Positions 7,340 to 15,205 of a stretch of 21,030 bases of DNA are shown piece by piece. Both the position numbers and the translations under genes were made by a program. The DNA lies in assembly GCA_029239935.1 (NCBI GenBank), contig JARBTY010000032.1, positions 1-21,030 of the forward strand. Direction: 5' to 3'. Each line of letters opens with the position of its first letter. The first letter of the stretch is position 1. The stretch comes from Clostridia bacterium. Its GTDB lineage: Bacteria; Bacillota_A; Clostridia; Lachnospirales; Cellulosilyticaceae. The notes under the pieces were generated by a model. That model saw only the letters and a program-made list of their open reading frames with translations, had not been told where the DNA came from and ran no database searches.

Positions 7340-7379
7340 TAGAAGGCTCAAATGTCTGACCAACCACTTGAGCCCTCTA
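7340..7379 (-). other. Long hairpin between fbp and the PLC-like gene
   Basis: TAGAGGGCTCAAGTG (7365-7379 read on minus) pairs over 15 bp, with two G-U pairs, with CATTTGAGCCTTCTA (7340-7354) around a 10-base loop. On the minus strand TATGAAGAAAG follows, so there is no U-tract for a classical terminator. On the plus strand the following bases are T-rich but no plus-strand gene is present. It may be the 3' end or stability structure of the fbp transcript. The rest of the 236-base gap holds only AT-rich sequence and the weak promoter described for the next gene. Confidence 0.6.
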
Positions 7380-7444
7380 TCTCTTATTTATTTTATGATA
7401 TTTTATTTCGTCTGTCTAAAGTGATACTTTTTTACATTTTTTAC

Positions 7445-9424
7445 CTAACCTATTTCCTTCTCTTTCAACAAACCCAGTCTATAATACTCTACCAATGTCA
7501 GCAGCGCTTGGATCTGGCTTTGAATGTCCTTTCCGATATCAGTATCTTTTACCCGTTTTCTTTTGTACACAACCTCAATAATATTCATAGTTGTAACAAT
7601 ATCCTTATGGGATGCTAAGGTTTTTTCAACCCCCTCAAAGGGTTCGTGAGAAGCAAGCTGTACCCCATAAGAATTGTAGATAAGGGTATACCCTGCTATT
7701 CCTGTAACTTTTTGATAAGCTTTAGTAAATCCACCATCTATAACAATGATTTTGCCGTTTGCCTTAATGGGTGTTTCTCCCAATTTGACCTGTACCGGCA
7801 CATGACCATTAACGATGTGGGATTCTTTAGAGGTTATCCCGAACTCTTTAAAGATCTTTAGAGCAAGTTCTATTGTCTCCAGTTGGTTATAATAAGCGTT
7901 TTTGTATTCTATTCCACATTCCTTGTCTTCAATAAAATATTTTTCAAAAGTAGCCATTTTATCTTTTCCAAATAAAGGGGAGTAGGTGCCGCACCACAAG
8001 TACCACATCATATCCTGTCCTTTTTGACGGAGGGTTTGATCACTTTGATTAAAATAACCATCTCTGACTATTTCTTCAAGTTTATCTAAATAGGCTTTTC
8101 CGAAGTACTCTTTACCCTCCAAATTGACTTTTTGGAAGTCTCCTTCCTCCGTCATTAAGATGCAGCCATGATACAGCAGATTCTCATTATAAATCTTGTA
8201 CATGCTGCCCTTAGAGAACATAAATCTGATATGCTCCTGGAGTTTAGCGCTATGCATAAAAGAGCTTACCAGTCTGTCTATCACTTGTTTTTCTTCCCTT
8301 GTAAGCTTATACGGATCTTTAGCCTCTACTGTTGGAAAACTTATATCTCTTAAAGGATATACTTGACCTTCCAGTTCAATGGTTTGCGCTTCAAAGTCTA
8401 TTAGGTGCAACAAATCCCGACTTTTCATCGATGTATCAAAACACCTTTGTATGACCTGATGCTCGAGCTTAAACTGAATAATGGTTATAGCTTTATGCAT
8501 CAAAGCTATAAGCTCTGTATCATCTTTTTTAGTGTCTATCTCTTCATCCGCTTTTGGAAGAAAAACTGTGTAATCTGTATCTTTGTAGGTGTTCATCGCA
8601 AAGGTTGCCAAGGGCAGAAGATTGATGCCATAGCCATCTTCCAGTGTCTCTAAATTGGAGTAACTGCAGGCTATTCTTATCAGGTTCGCTATGCAGGCAC
8701 TGCTCCCAGCTGCTGCTCCCATCCATAAAATATCATGGTTACCCCACTGGATATCAATTGAATGATAACTCATCATGGTATCCATGACCATATCTGCCCT
8801 TGGGCCTCTGTCAAAAATATCTCCAAGTACATGCAGTCTATCTACTGCAAGACGCTGAATCAAATAGCAAAAGGCACACATAAATTCGTCCGCCTTATTA
8901 AGACTTACTATTCTTTCAATAATTTCATTATAATACTGTTCTTTGTTGTGGGCATCGATTTGTTCACTCAGCAGTTCTTCCATCACATAAGCAAATTGCC
9001 TCGGCAAAGCCTTTCTTACCTTTGAACGGGTATATTTAGAAGAAATAGCTTTGCATAATTTAATGATTCTAAATAGGTTGATCCGGTACCAATCATCCAT
9101 ATCTTCTTCTTTTTGAATCACCTGCTCCAGTTTTTTCTCTGGGTAATAAATAAGCATCCCTAAGCTTCTGCGATCCTTCTCTGAGAGTTCACTCATAAAA
9201 AGCTCGTCAATTTTGGGTTTGAGAACCCCTGATGCATTTCTAAGCACATGAGAAAACGCCTCATATTCCCCATGGATATCTGATACAAAGTGCTCTGTAG
9301 ACTTTGGCAGGTTCAGTATTGCCTGTAAATTAATAATCTCCGTTATAGCTGTATCAATTGTTGGGTATTGTTTAGATAAAAATTTCAGCAGCTGAATATT
9401 AATGGATTCATCGTACATCGTCAT
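7445..9424 (-). CDS. fbp: Fructose-1,6-bisphosphatase, class III
   Basis: A 659-residue enzyme, close to the usual length of the Firmicute class III FBPase. It hydrolyses fructose 1,6-bisphosphate to fructose 6-phosphate in gluconeogenesis, in the cytoplasm. It belongs to the metallophosphoesterase fold: the metal motifs are SDIHGEYEAF (48-57), GDIFDRGPR (201-209), GNHD (228-231) and, far downstream, VNGHVPV. The long insert between the second and later motifs, and the C-terminal part with DGGFTKAYQ, are characteristic of this class. GGGAGG lies 8 bases before the ATG chosen as start. A second in-frame ATG follows two codons later (MTM), so the first is the better spaced. It follows ispF by 43 bases without a visible terminator, so the two may share a transcript. 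Identification is secure. Confidence 0.97.
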   Translation of the reverse strand: MTMYDESINIQLLKFLSKQYPTIDTAITEIINLQAILNLPKSTEHFVSDIHGEYEAFSHVLRNASGVLKPKIDELFMSELSEKDRRSLGMLIYYPEKKLEQVIQKEEDMDDWYRINLFRIIKLCKAISSKYTRSKVRKALPRQFAYVMEELLSEQIDAHNKEQYYNEIIERIVSLNKADEFMCAFCYLIQRLAVDRLHVLGDIFDRGPRADMVMDTMMSYHSIDIQWGNHDILWMGAAAGSSACIANLIRIACSYSNLETLEDGYGINLLPLATFAMNTYKDTDYTVFLPKADEEIDTKKDDTELIALMHKAITIIQFKLEHQVIQRCFDTSMKSRDLLHLIDFEAQTIELEGQVYPLRDISFPTVEAKDPYKLTREEKQVIDRLVSSFMHSAKLQEHIRFMFSKGSMYKIYNENLLYHGCILMTEEGDFQKVNLEGKEYFGKAYLDKLEEIVRDGYFNQSDQTLRQKGQDMMWYLWCGTYSPLFGKDKMATFEKYFIEDKECGIEYKNAYYNQLETIELALKIFKEFGITSKESHIVNGHVPVQVKLGETPIKANGKIIVIDGGFTKAYQKVTGIAGYTLIYNSYGVQLASHEPFEGVEKTLASHKDIVTTMNIIEVVYKRKRVKDTDIGKDIQSQIQALLTLVEYYRLGLLKEKEIG

Positions 9425-9467
9425 TTAAAATTCCTCCCTGTCGTACTAGATCTCACTGCAATAAAAG

Positions 9468-9941
9468 CTACATGTCCACTAGTGCAATGGCTTGGCTTGA
9501 AATACCTAGCTCTCCTCCAGTAAATCCAAGTTTTTCTTCTGTCGTTGCCTTAATATTGACTTGGGTCATCTCAAGTTGCAGGGCACTCGCAATATTTTCT
9601 CTCATTTTATCTATATGAGGCGCCATCTTAGGCCTTTGTGCTATGATTGTCGCATCAATATTATTTATAACAGCTCCTTTTTCATTTAATAGTTCACCTA
9701 CATATTTAAGGAGTTTCATACTGGATATATCTTTATATTTCTGATTTGTATCAGGAAAATGTTTGCCTATATCGCCTTCCGCTATAGCTCCTAGCAACGC
9801 ATCCATAATAGCATGTATGAGTACATCTGCATCCGAATGTCCCAAAAGTCCCTTTTCATGTTGAATCTCAACGCCTCCTAGTATAAGCTTCCTTTCCTCT
9901 ACAAGTTTATGAACATCATATCCCATACCTATTCTTAACAT
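9468..9941 (-). CDS. ispF: 2-C-methyl-D-erythritol 2,4-cyclodiphosphate synthase
   Basis: A 157-residue IspF of standard length. It converts 4-diphosphocytidyl-2-C-methyl-D-erythritol 2-phosphate to the cyclic diphosphate with loss of CMP, the fifth step of the MEP isoprenoid pathway. It begins [13 protein letters not shown]; the metal ligands Asp9, His11 and His43 match Asp8, His10 and His42 of the E. coli enzyme. [16 protein letters not shown] and the C-terminal [12 protein letters not shown] are the family signatures. AAGGAG precedes the ATG at a slightly long distance of about 11 bases. It works as a cytoplasmic homotrimer. No other MEP gene is nearby; the downstream neighbour is fbp. No convincing promoter was found in the 186 bases between it and the upstream terminator. 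Confidence 0.97.
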   Translation of the reverse strand: MLRIGMGYDVHKLVEERKLILGGVEIQHEKGLLGHSDADVLIHAIMDALLGAIAEGDIGKHFPDTNQKYKDISSMKLLKYVGELLNEKGAVINNIDATIIAQRPKMAPHIDKMRENIASALQLEMTQVNIKATTEEKLGFTGGELGISSQAIALVDM

Positions 9942-10127
9942 CTAGTGATCTTCTCCTTCAATTTATCTTAAAATTTTTAATAGATTACTTATACTTTTTG
10001 TGCACTGACTTATCAGACTAAGCCCTCGCTTTTTATTTATAGTATCATATTTTTCTTTTAAAATCTATTCTCTTAAGACACTCTGCCTTTTTACACTATC
10101 GTATGCTGCTAGCTTGTGAGCATCTCT

Positions 10128-10188
10128 TCAAATAAAAATGAAAACAGACTATATTAAAGCAAATTTTATCGCTTCATATAGCCTGTTT
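10128..10188 (-). terminator. Rho-independent terminator of the polyol operon
   Basis: On the minus strand AAACAGGCTATATGAAGC (10171-10188) pairs with GCTTTAATATAGTCTGTTT (10142-10160), with one bulge and a G-U pair, around a 10-base AT loop. The T-rich run TTCATTTTTATTTG follows. It lies 50 bases past the dehydrogenase stop. The remaining part of this 297-base gap (9942-10127) is AT-rich, and I see no clear gene or promoter in it. Confidence 0.8.
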
Positions 10189-10238
10189 CTCTATTTATAA
10201 CTCTATCATCTCACTCTTTTGTCTCATAGTCCTTATGC

Positions 10239-11276
10239 TTATAGCTTGATAACGGCTTTAACCACGTCATTTTTATTCTGGATAACATCGTCAAAAGCTT
10301 TTTTAGTATCAGAAAAATCAAATTCATGGGTGACTATCCCTTTTACATCAATCTTACCATCTGCAATGGCTCCAATAGCTGCTGGATAAATATTACGATA
10401 TCGGAACACGGATTTAATTTCTGCTTCTTTTCCCATAATCTGCATAAAATCAAATTCAATGATATCTTTTGGTGCTAATCCAACTAAAACAATCGTTCCA
10501 GCCCTCTTTACTAAATAGGCACTTTCTTTAATGGTTACTTCAGCTCCAGCTGTTTCAATAACAACATCAGCTCCTTGACCATTAGTAAGTTCAGCTAATT
10601 TTTCCCTTAAATTTTCATTCTTTGGATTAATGACAGCTGTTGCACCTAGTTTTTTAGCAACCTCAAGTCTCTTATCAATAATATCTGTTACGATAATATT
10701 GGTAGCCCCATGTGCTTTACATGCAAGAAGCGTAACTATGCCTATACACCCTGCACCAAGTATAACCACTGTATTTCCAACTTTAACATTGCCTTGAGCT
10801 GCTGCATGCATACCAACCGCAAGTGGTTCTACAAGTGCGCCTTCTAGTGTGCTCACATTTTCTGGAAGCTTAAAAGCCATATTCTCTGGATAAGCAATGT
10901 AATTCATCAATGAACCATGATAAGGTGGAGTTGCTAAAAACTCTACATCTGGACATAAGTTATATTTACCACTCTTACAAAATTCACATTGTCCACACGT
11001 AATACCTGGTTCAAGAGCAACTCTATCACCTACTTTTAACGTCGTTACCCCCTCTCCTATTTGCACAACTTCTCCAGCGCATTCATGACCTAATATAAAA
11101 TCGCCATTAACTACAAAATCACCTATTCTGCCATGTTCATAGTAATGAACATCCGATCCACATATGCCAACATATTCTAATTTAATTAAAACCTCTTTCG
11201 CTTTTGGAACAGGGATATCAATATCTCTCATTTCCATATTATAAGTGCTTGTCATATATACCGCTTGATTACGCAT
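10239..11276 (-). CDS. Zinc-dependent polyol dehydrogenase (sorbitol/xylitol type)
   Basis: A 345-residue medium-chain dehydrogenase that oxidises a sugar alcohol to the ketose with NAD+. The catalytic zinc ligands are Cys39 (VGICGSDVHYYEHG) and His64-Glu65 (GHECAGE). The structural zinc cysteines are Cys94, Cys97, Cys100 and Cys108 (CGQCEFCKSGKYNLC). GAGCIG near 175 is the Rossmann loop, and the acidic residue in VTDIIDKR favours NAD over NADP. An in-frame GTG lies directly before the ATG. I chose the ATG because GGGAGG is 7 bases from it and only 4 from the GTG. The gene follows the binding-protein gene by about 40 bases and closes the ABC transporter operon. Its substrate is therefore probably what that transporter imports. 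Sorbitol, xylitol or a related polyol are all possible. Confidence 0.92.
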   Translation of the reverse strand: MRNQAVYMTSTYNMEMRDIDIPVPKAKEVLIKLEYVGICGSDVHYYEHGRIGDFVVNGDFILGHECAGEVVQIGEGVTTLKVGDRVALEPGITCGQCEFCKSGKYNLCPDVEFLATPPYHGSLMNYIAYPENMAFKLPENVSTLEGALVEPLAVGMHAAAQGNVKVGNTVVILGAGCIGIVTLLACKAHGATNIIVTDIIDKRLEVAKKLGATAVINPKNENLREKLAELTNGQGADVVIETAGAEVTIKESAYLVKRAGTIVLVGLAPKDIIEFDFMQIMGKEAEIKSVFRYRNIYPAAIGAIADGKIDVKGIVTHEFDFSDTKKAFDDVIQNKNDVVKAVIKL

Positions 11277-11316
11277 CACTTGGCCTCCCTGCTTTTAGTA
11301 AAAATATATTTTTATA

Positions 11317-12345
11317 CTACTGTAAGTTGCCTGCTTTCTTATGAAGATCTATATACTCTTGCGCATTGTCTTTGGTAATAAGCGGACAATCTACAAGAAT
11401 TGTTTCCCGTTCTCCAGTTCCTGTCATAAGCTTATAGGTTAATTTTACCGCTTCTTCTGCAAGCGCATAGGCACTTTGAAGTGTAGTAGATGTCATTTCC
11501 CCAGCTTCAATAGCAAGACAAGCTTCTGCCGTACCGTCAACACCATAAGATAAAATATCATTCATACCTGTCGCTTTTGCTGCTTCAAGAGCACCTACCG
11601 CCATATTGTCATTCATAGAAATAATCGCATCTATTTCTCCATAAGTTTGAATCCAGTCCTCCATAAAGCGCATTGCTTCATCTTTATTCCAGTTTGCAAT
11701 TTGCTCGTCTAATATCTTAACATCTGGACGTTTATCAAAAAATGCTTGTTGCCATCCTATTCTTCTCTTATCTGAATGCATGTTTCCAGCTGGTCCCATT
11801 AACACAACTACTTTACCATTTTGTGGTATTTGTTCAAATGCAAGCTCTGCATTTTTGGCTGCTTGTTCAACTGGATCAGCATCTATTGCCCCTGCCCTGT
11901 CATTATCATTGATACGATTGTTAACTGTCACTACCTGAACCCCTGCGTCCATCGCTTCCATAGCTGGTGCTACCTGTGCTTCTGAGTCATAGGGCTGTAA
12001 GAGAATAGCATCGTACTGATTAGTTACCGCATTTTCTATATGACTTGCAATAACTTCATTTTTACTTTCTCCATCAAATATGTCCACTGTAACATCTTTA
12101 TAATTTGCTGCCACTTCATCTTTTACAGCATTTGCAAGCCAAGCTGCAAAGGAGTCACTTTGTGCTCTTGCAATATATGCAATTCTATAGGCTTTTTGAG
12201 CTTCTTCTGCTGGTTTTGCTTCTTCTGCAGCTGCTTTTGATGTTTCTGCTGAATCCCCTTGAGGTGTAGCCCCACAGCCCACCGCAAGTGATAAAGCAAG
12301 CATGGTGCCCATCATAATAGCCATTAACTTTCTTATACTCTTCAT
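11317..12345 (-). CDS. CUT2 ABC transporter sugar-binding lipoprotein
   Basis: A 342-residue periplasmic-binding-protein-like lipoprotein of the ribose-binding (Peripla_BP_4) class. A basic start and hydrophobic segment end in a lipobox-like AVGC with Cys24 as the probable lipid-anchored residue. A short Ala/Glu-rich linker follows (about 25-50). The first lobe begins YRIAYIARAQSDSFAAW. DAILLQPYD, VVTVNNRIND and IISMNDNMAVGALEA are typical hinge and pocket regions of sugar-binding members. It captures the substrate outside the membrane for the permease and ATPase encoded just upstream. GGGGG lies before the ATG. It shares a transcript with the transporter and with the dehydrogenase. Ligand identity cannot be read; the dehydrogenase suggests a polyol or the sugar it derives from. 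Confidence 0.92.
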   Translation of the reverse strand: MKSIRKLMAIMMGTMLALSLAVGCGATPQGDSAETSKAAAEEAKPAEEAQKAYRIAYIARAQSDSFAAWLANAVKDEVAANYKDVTVDIFDGESKNEVIASHIENAVTNQYDAILLQPYDSEAQVAPAMEAMDAGVQVVTVNNRINDNDRAGAIDADPVEQAAKNAELAFEQIPQNGKVVVLMGPAGNMHSDKRRIGWQQAFFDKRPDVKILDEQIANWNKDEAMRFMEDWIQTYGEIDAIISMNDNMAVGALEAAKATGMNDILSYGVDGTAEACLAIEAGEMTSTTLQSAYALAEEAVKLTYKLMTGTGERETILVDCPLITKDNAQEYIDLHKKAGNLQ

Positions 12346-12402
12346 AAAAAATTCCCCCTTAGTTTTGTTTTGAATTTATATAGAATTTATATAAATCTTG
12401 AG

Positions 12403-13428
12403 TTATAAAACACCTGATTCTCTACCTTTACTGTCATTATCTATTAGCTTTTCATTGATATTTCCTTGCTTTTTCTTATCTCTTTTAGTTTTGGAACGAA
12501 TATCATAAACTACTGCCAACGCGATAATAATACCTTTTACAATCTGCTGCATGTAGGACTGAACACCTAAGAGATTCATAATATTATTTACAAATCCCAT
12601 AATAAATGCTCCTGCTAAAGTACCCATAGCAGTACCAATCCCTCCTGAAAAGCTAGTCCCTCCAATGATTGCCGAAGTCATTGCCTCAAACTCAGCCCCA
12701 ATTCCGCCATTAGGTAGACCCGCATTAACCCGAGACATAAAGAGTACGCCCGCAACACCTACAAATAAGCCGTTAATAAGATATGCTATCATTTTAGTTC
12801 TGTTGTTATTAACCCCTGAAGCACGGGCTGCTTCTTCACTTCCACCTACTGCATATAAATGTCTTCCAAATTTTGTATGATTTAGCATATACCATGTCAT
12901 GGCCGTGGTTCCAATCATGAAAATAACAGGTATCGGTATAATCCCAATTGAATTTTGGCCCAATGCTTTATACTCACCAATTTGATAAATGTTTTGGCCA
13001 TTTGTATAAAGAAGCGCGGCTCCTCTAGCTGCTGTCTGCATTGCAAGGGTAGCAATAAATGGCGGTGTCTTAAATTTCGTAACCAGTATCCCATTAATCG
13101 CATTACAGAATACCCCTACTGTGACTCCTACTAACATTGCCATTTCCATTGATCCTGTCATTTTATATGCTGCAACTGATAATACCCCCGATAACGCAAG
13201 TACTGATCCTGCTGATAAATCAATAAGACCACATATAATAAGCAGCGTTTCTCCAAATGCTATAATCGTTGTAATGGAAATTTGTCTAGAAATATTCGTT
13301 ATATTTTTTGTGGACAAGAATACCGGACTTATCACCGAACAAACTATAAACATGGCAATTAAAACAATGTAAATACTATACTTACTGGTTGCTTTAGACC
13401 ACCACTGATTAACTCCTTTACTATTCAT
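12403..13428 (-). CDS. CUT2 ABC transporter permease (RbsC type)
   Basis: A 341-residue membrane protein of the branched-chain/ribose permease family (BPD_transp_2), with about ten hydrophobic segments. GETLLIICGLIDLSAGSV (about residues 58-75) is the conserved GIDLS.GS region. GRHLYAVGGSEEAARASGVN (about 188-207) is the cytoplasmic coupling loop that contacts the ATPase, and ISRQISITTIIAFG precedes it. The charged C-terminal tail (TKRDKKKQGNINEK and beyond) is longer than usual. It starts 7 bases after the ATPase stop, with AAGGGG overlapping that gene's end as ribosome binding site. It probably forms a homodimer pore with the ATPase upstream and the lipoprotein downstream. Confidence 0.93.
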   Translation of the reverse strand: MNSKGVNQWWSKATSKYSIYIVLIAMFIVCSVISPVFLSTKNITNISRQISITTIIAFGETLLIICGLIDLSAGSVLALSGVLSVAAYKMTGSMEMAMLVGVTVGVFCNAINGILVTKFKTPPFIATLAMQTAARGAALLYTNGQNIYQIGEYKALGQNSIGIIPIPVIFMIGTTAMTWYMLNHTKFGRHLYAVGGSEEAARASGVNNNRTKMIAYLINGLFVGVAGVLFMSRVNAGLPNGGIGAEFEAMTSAIIGGTSFSGGIGTAMGTLAGAFIMGFVNNIMNLLGVQSYMQQIVKGIIIALAVVYDIRSKTKRDKKKQGNINEKLIDNDSKGRESGVL

Positions 13429-13435
13429 CTCATCA

Positions 13436-14929
13436 TCACCCCTTTGTAGCTAACTTCATAATATTTTCTTGAGTAAACTCTTTGTTTCCAAGTTCACCCG
13501 TTATTTTCCCACCTGACATGACATAGATGCGATCACACATTCCAATAAGTTCAGGCAGCTCCGAGGAGATCATTACAATACTTCTGCCTTCCTTTACAAG
13601 TTCTGTAATGAGTTTATAGATTTCATATTTGGCACCTACATCTATCCCCCTTGTAGGTTCATCTAATATAAGTATATCTGGCTCACACAGCATCCATCTG
13701 GCTAACATAACCTTTTGCTGATTGCCCCCACTTAATGAATCAATCGATGTTTCTAACGAAGGGGTTTTGACATTCATACGTTTACAAATCCCCGAAACTG
13801 CATCATTTTCATCTTTAGTATGTAGTCTTCCTTTATAAATAAACTTTTCTAACTTTGATAAAGCTACATTTTCTCTAACCCCGCGAACACCAATAATCCC
13901 ATAACGTTTTCTATCTTCTGACAACATGACCATACCATGATTGATACTATCTATCACTTTGTTAATCTTGACTTCTTTCCCTTTGATAAGGATTTGTCCG
14001 CAGCTAAATTCATCGAGTCCAAAGATTGCTCTTGCAACCTCGCTTCTTCCAGCCCCCATTAATCCTGCAAAGCCTACAATTTCACCCTTTTTAACATCAA
14101 AGCTTATATCACTAAATACCGTCTCATTTGTTAGATTTCTGACCTCTAACACAGATTCCCCAATTGCTACTTCTTCTTTTGGGTAAATACTACTCATTTC
14201 TCTTCCCACCATAAGCGCAATAACTTTATCAATGGTAAGTTCACTTGTTGGTCTTGTATCAATCATAACCCCATCCCTTAGGATAGTTATTTCATCAGCT
14301 ATTCTAAATATTTCTTCCATCTTGTGTGAAATATAAATGATACTTACACCCTTATCTTTTAACTCAGCAATCTTACCAAATAATATTTCAACCTCATTTC
14401 GTGTAATAGCAGATGTAGGCTCATCCATAATAATGGTATCTGACCCATAGGAAACCGCCTTAAGTATTTCCAGCATTTGAATGTCTGAAATGGTTAAATC
14501 TTTGAGCTGAGTAGTGGGATGATACTGTAATTTTTCTTGTTCTAGTAATCTGAGTGTCTCACTTCTTACTTTTTTCCAATCTATCTTGCCAAATCTATTG
14601 GTTGGCTCATTTCCCAAAAACATACTCTGCTCCACAGTAATCTCCGGTATATAATTAAGTTCTTGAAAAATCATAGAGATACCGTATTTCCTTGCTTCTA
14701 TTGGATTATTTATTTTTACCTCCTTGCCATTAATGAGTATTTGTCCTTGGTCTGGCTGATAAATACCATTGATAATTTTCATTAGGGTGGATTTACCTGC
14801 TCCATTTTCACCACAAAGCACATGAACTGTACCTTTCTTTACTGAAAAGTTAACATTGCCAAGCGCCTTAACTCCTGGAAATGATTTTTCTATATTTCTA
14901 AGTTCAAGTTGAGGTATTACCAAATCCAT
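13436..14929 (-). CDS. CUT2 ABC transporter double ATPase (RbsA/XylG/MglA type)
   Basis: A 497-residue fused ATPase with two nucleotide-binding domains, as is standard for CUT2 importers. Domain 1 has Walker A GENGAGKST (40-48), a degenerate signature around LTISDIQMLEI, and Walker B DTIIMDEPTSAITR. Domain 2 begins near residue 250, with a modified P-loop GLMGAGRSEV, the signature LSGGNQQKVMLARW, and Walker B ILILDEPTRGIDVG. The asymmetry of the two sites is normal in the family. AAAGGAGGG precedes the ATG. It is the first gene of the transporter-dehydrogenase operon and lies directly after the sensor kinase/regulator genes. This supports control by them. The 276-base leader upstream contains inverted repeats but no obvious strong sigma-A promoter, consistent with activator dependence. 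Confidence 0.95.
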   Translation of the reverse strand: MDLVIPQLELRNIEKSFPGVKALGNVNFSVKKGTVHVLCGENGAGKSTLMKIINGIYQPDQGQILINGKEVKINNPIEARKYGISMIFQELNYIPEITVEQSMFLGNEPTNRFGKIDWKKVRSETLRLLEQEKLQYHPTTQLKDLTISDIQMLEILKAVSYGSDTIIMDEPTSAITRNEVEILFGKIAELKDKGVSIIYISHKMEEIFRIADEITILRDGVMIDTRPTSELTIDKVIALMVGREMSSIYPKEEVAIGESVLEVRNLTNETVFSDISFDVKKGEIVGFAGLMGAGRSEVARAIFGLDEFSCGQILIKGKEVKINKVIDSINHGMVMLSEDRKRYGIIGVRGVRENVALSKLEKFIYKGRLHTKDENDAVSGICKRMNVKTPSLETSIDSLSGGNQQKVMLARWMLCEPDILILDEPTRGIDVGAKYEIYKLITELVKEGRSIVMISSELPELIGMCDRIYVMSGGKITGELGNKEFTQENIMKLATKG

Positions 14930-15002
14930 ACTTTCCCTCCTTTCTCTAACGGGTTATTAAATCGTTAACTTCTGAGTTCATTCTATCTCTTTCTTTTCTT
15001 TC

Positions 15003-15018
15003 ACATAATGTATTATGT
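15003..15018. repeat. Short inverted repeats in the transporter leader (possible operator)
   Basis: ACATAAT and ATTATGT form a perfect 7-bp inverted repeat separated by 2 bases, about 75 bases before the ATPase gene start. A second element, TTGTA/TACAA with a 6-base spacer, lies at 15068-15083. Both lie in the leader between the response regulator and the transporter, where a regulator would bind. Chance occurrence in AT-rich DNA is a real alternative. Confidence 0.3.
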
Positions 15019-15160
15019 TTCTATTGTTTTGTACTTTGTTTCTGAATAAATATCATCCAATACTTTTTTGTAAAATAGTACAATTCATTTGAAAAATATT
15101 ACTTTTAAAAAGCATTATTATCTAAACACTATTTATGTTTTATATTTTTTTACATACAAT

Positions 15161-15191
15161 AAGCACTAATGCATTTTCAACATCAGTGCTT
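15161..15191 (-). terminator. Hairpin after the response-regulator gene (weak terminator)
   Basis: AAGCACTGATG and CATTAGTGCTT form an 11-bp stem with one G-U pair around TTGAAAATG, 14 bases past the stop codon. The following minus-strand bases (ATTGTATG) are only partly U-rich, so termination may be incomplete. The plus-strand side is more T-rich, but no plus-strand gene is present. Confidence 0.55.
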
Positions 15192-15205
15192 TTGTAGTGT
15201 ATTTT

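Noticed and set aside
7209..7444. Possible T-box or other riboswitch in the leader of the PLC-GT4 pair
   Set aside because: No T-box sequence (GGGTGGNACCGCG) or other known aptamer core is present, and the hairpin is not followed by a U-tract.
9942..10100. Candidate promoter for ispF (TATGAT/TATAAA-like boxes)
   Set aside because: Several -10-like strings exist in this AT-rich stretch but none has a matching -35 at 16-18 bases.
12346..12402. Direct repeat ATATAAATTC, two copies, before the binding-lipoprotein gene
   Set aside because: Short, AT-only and inside an operon; chance is the simplest explanation.
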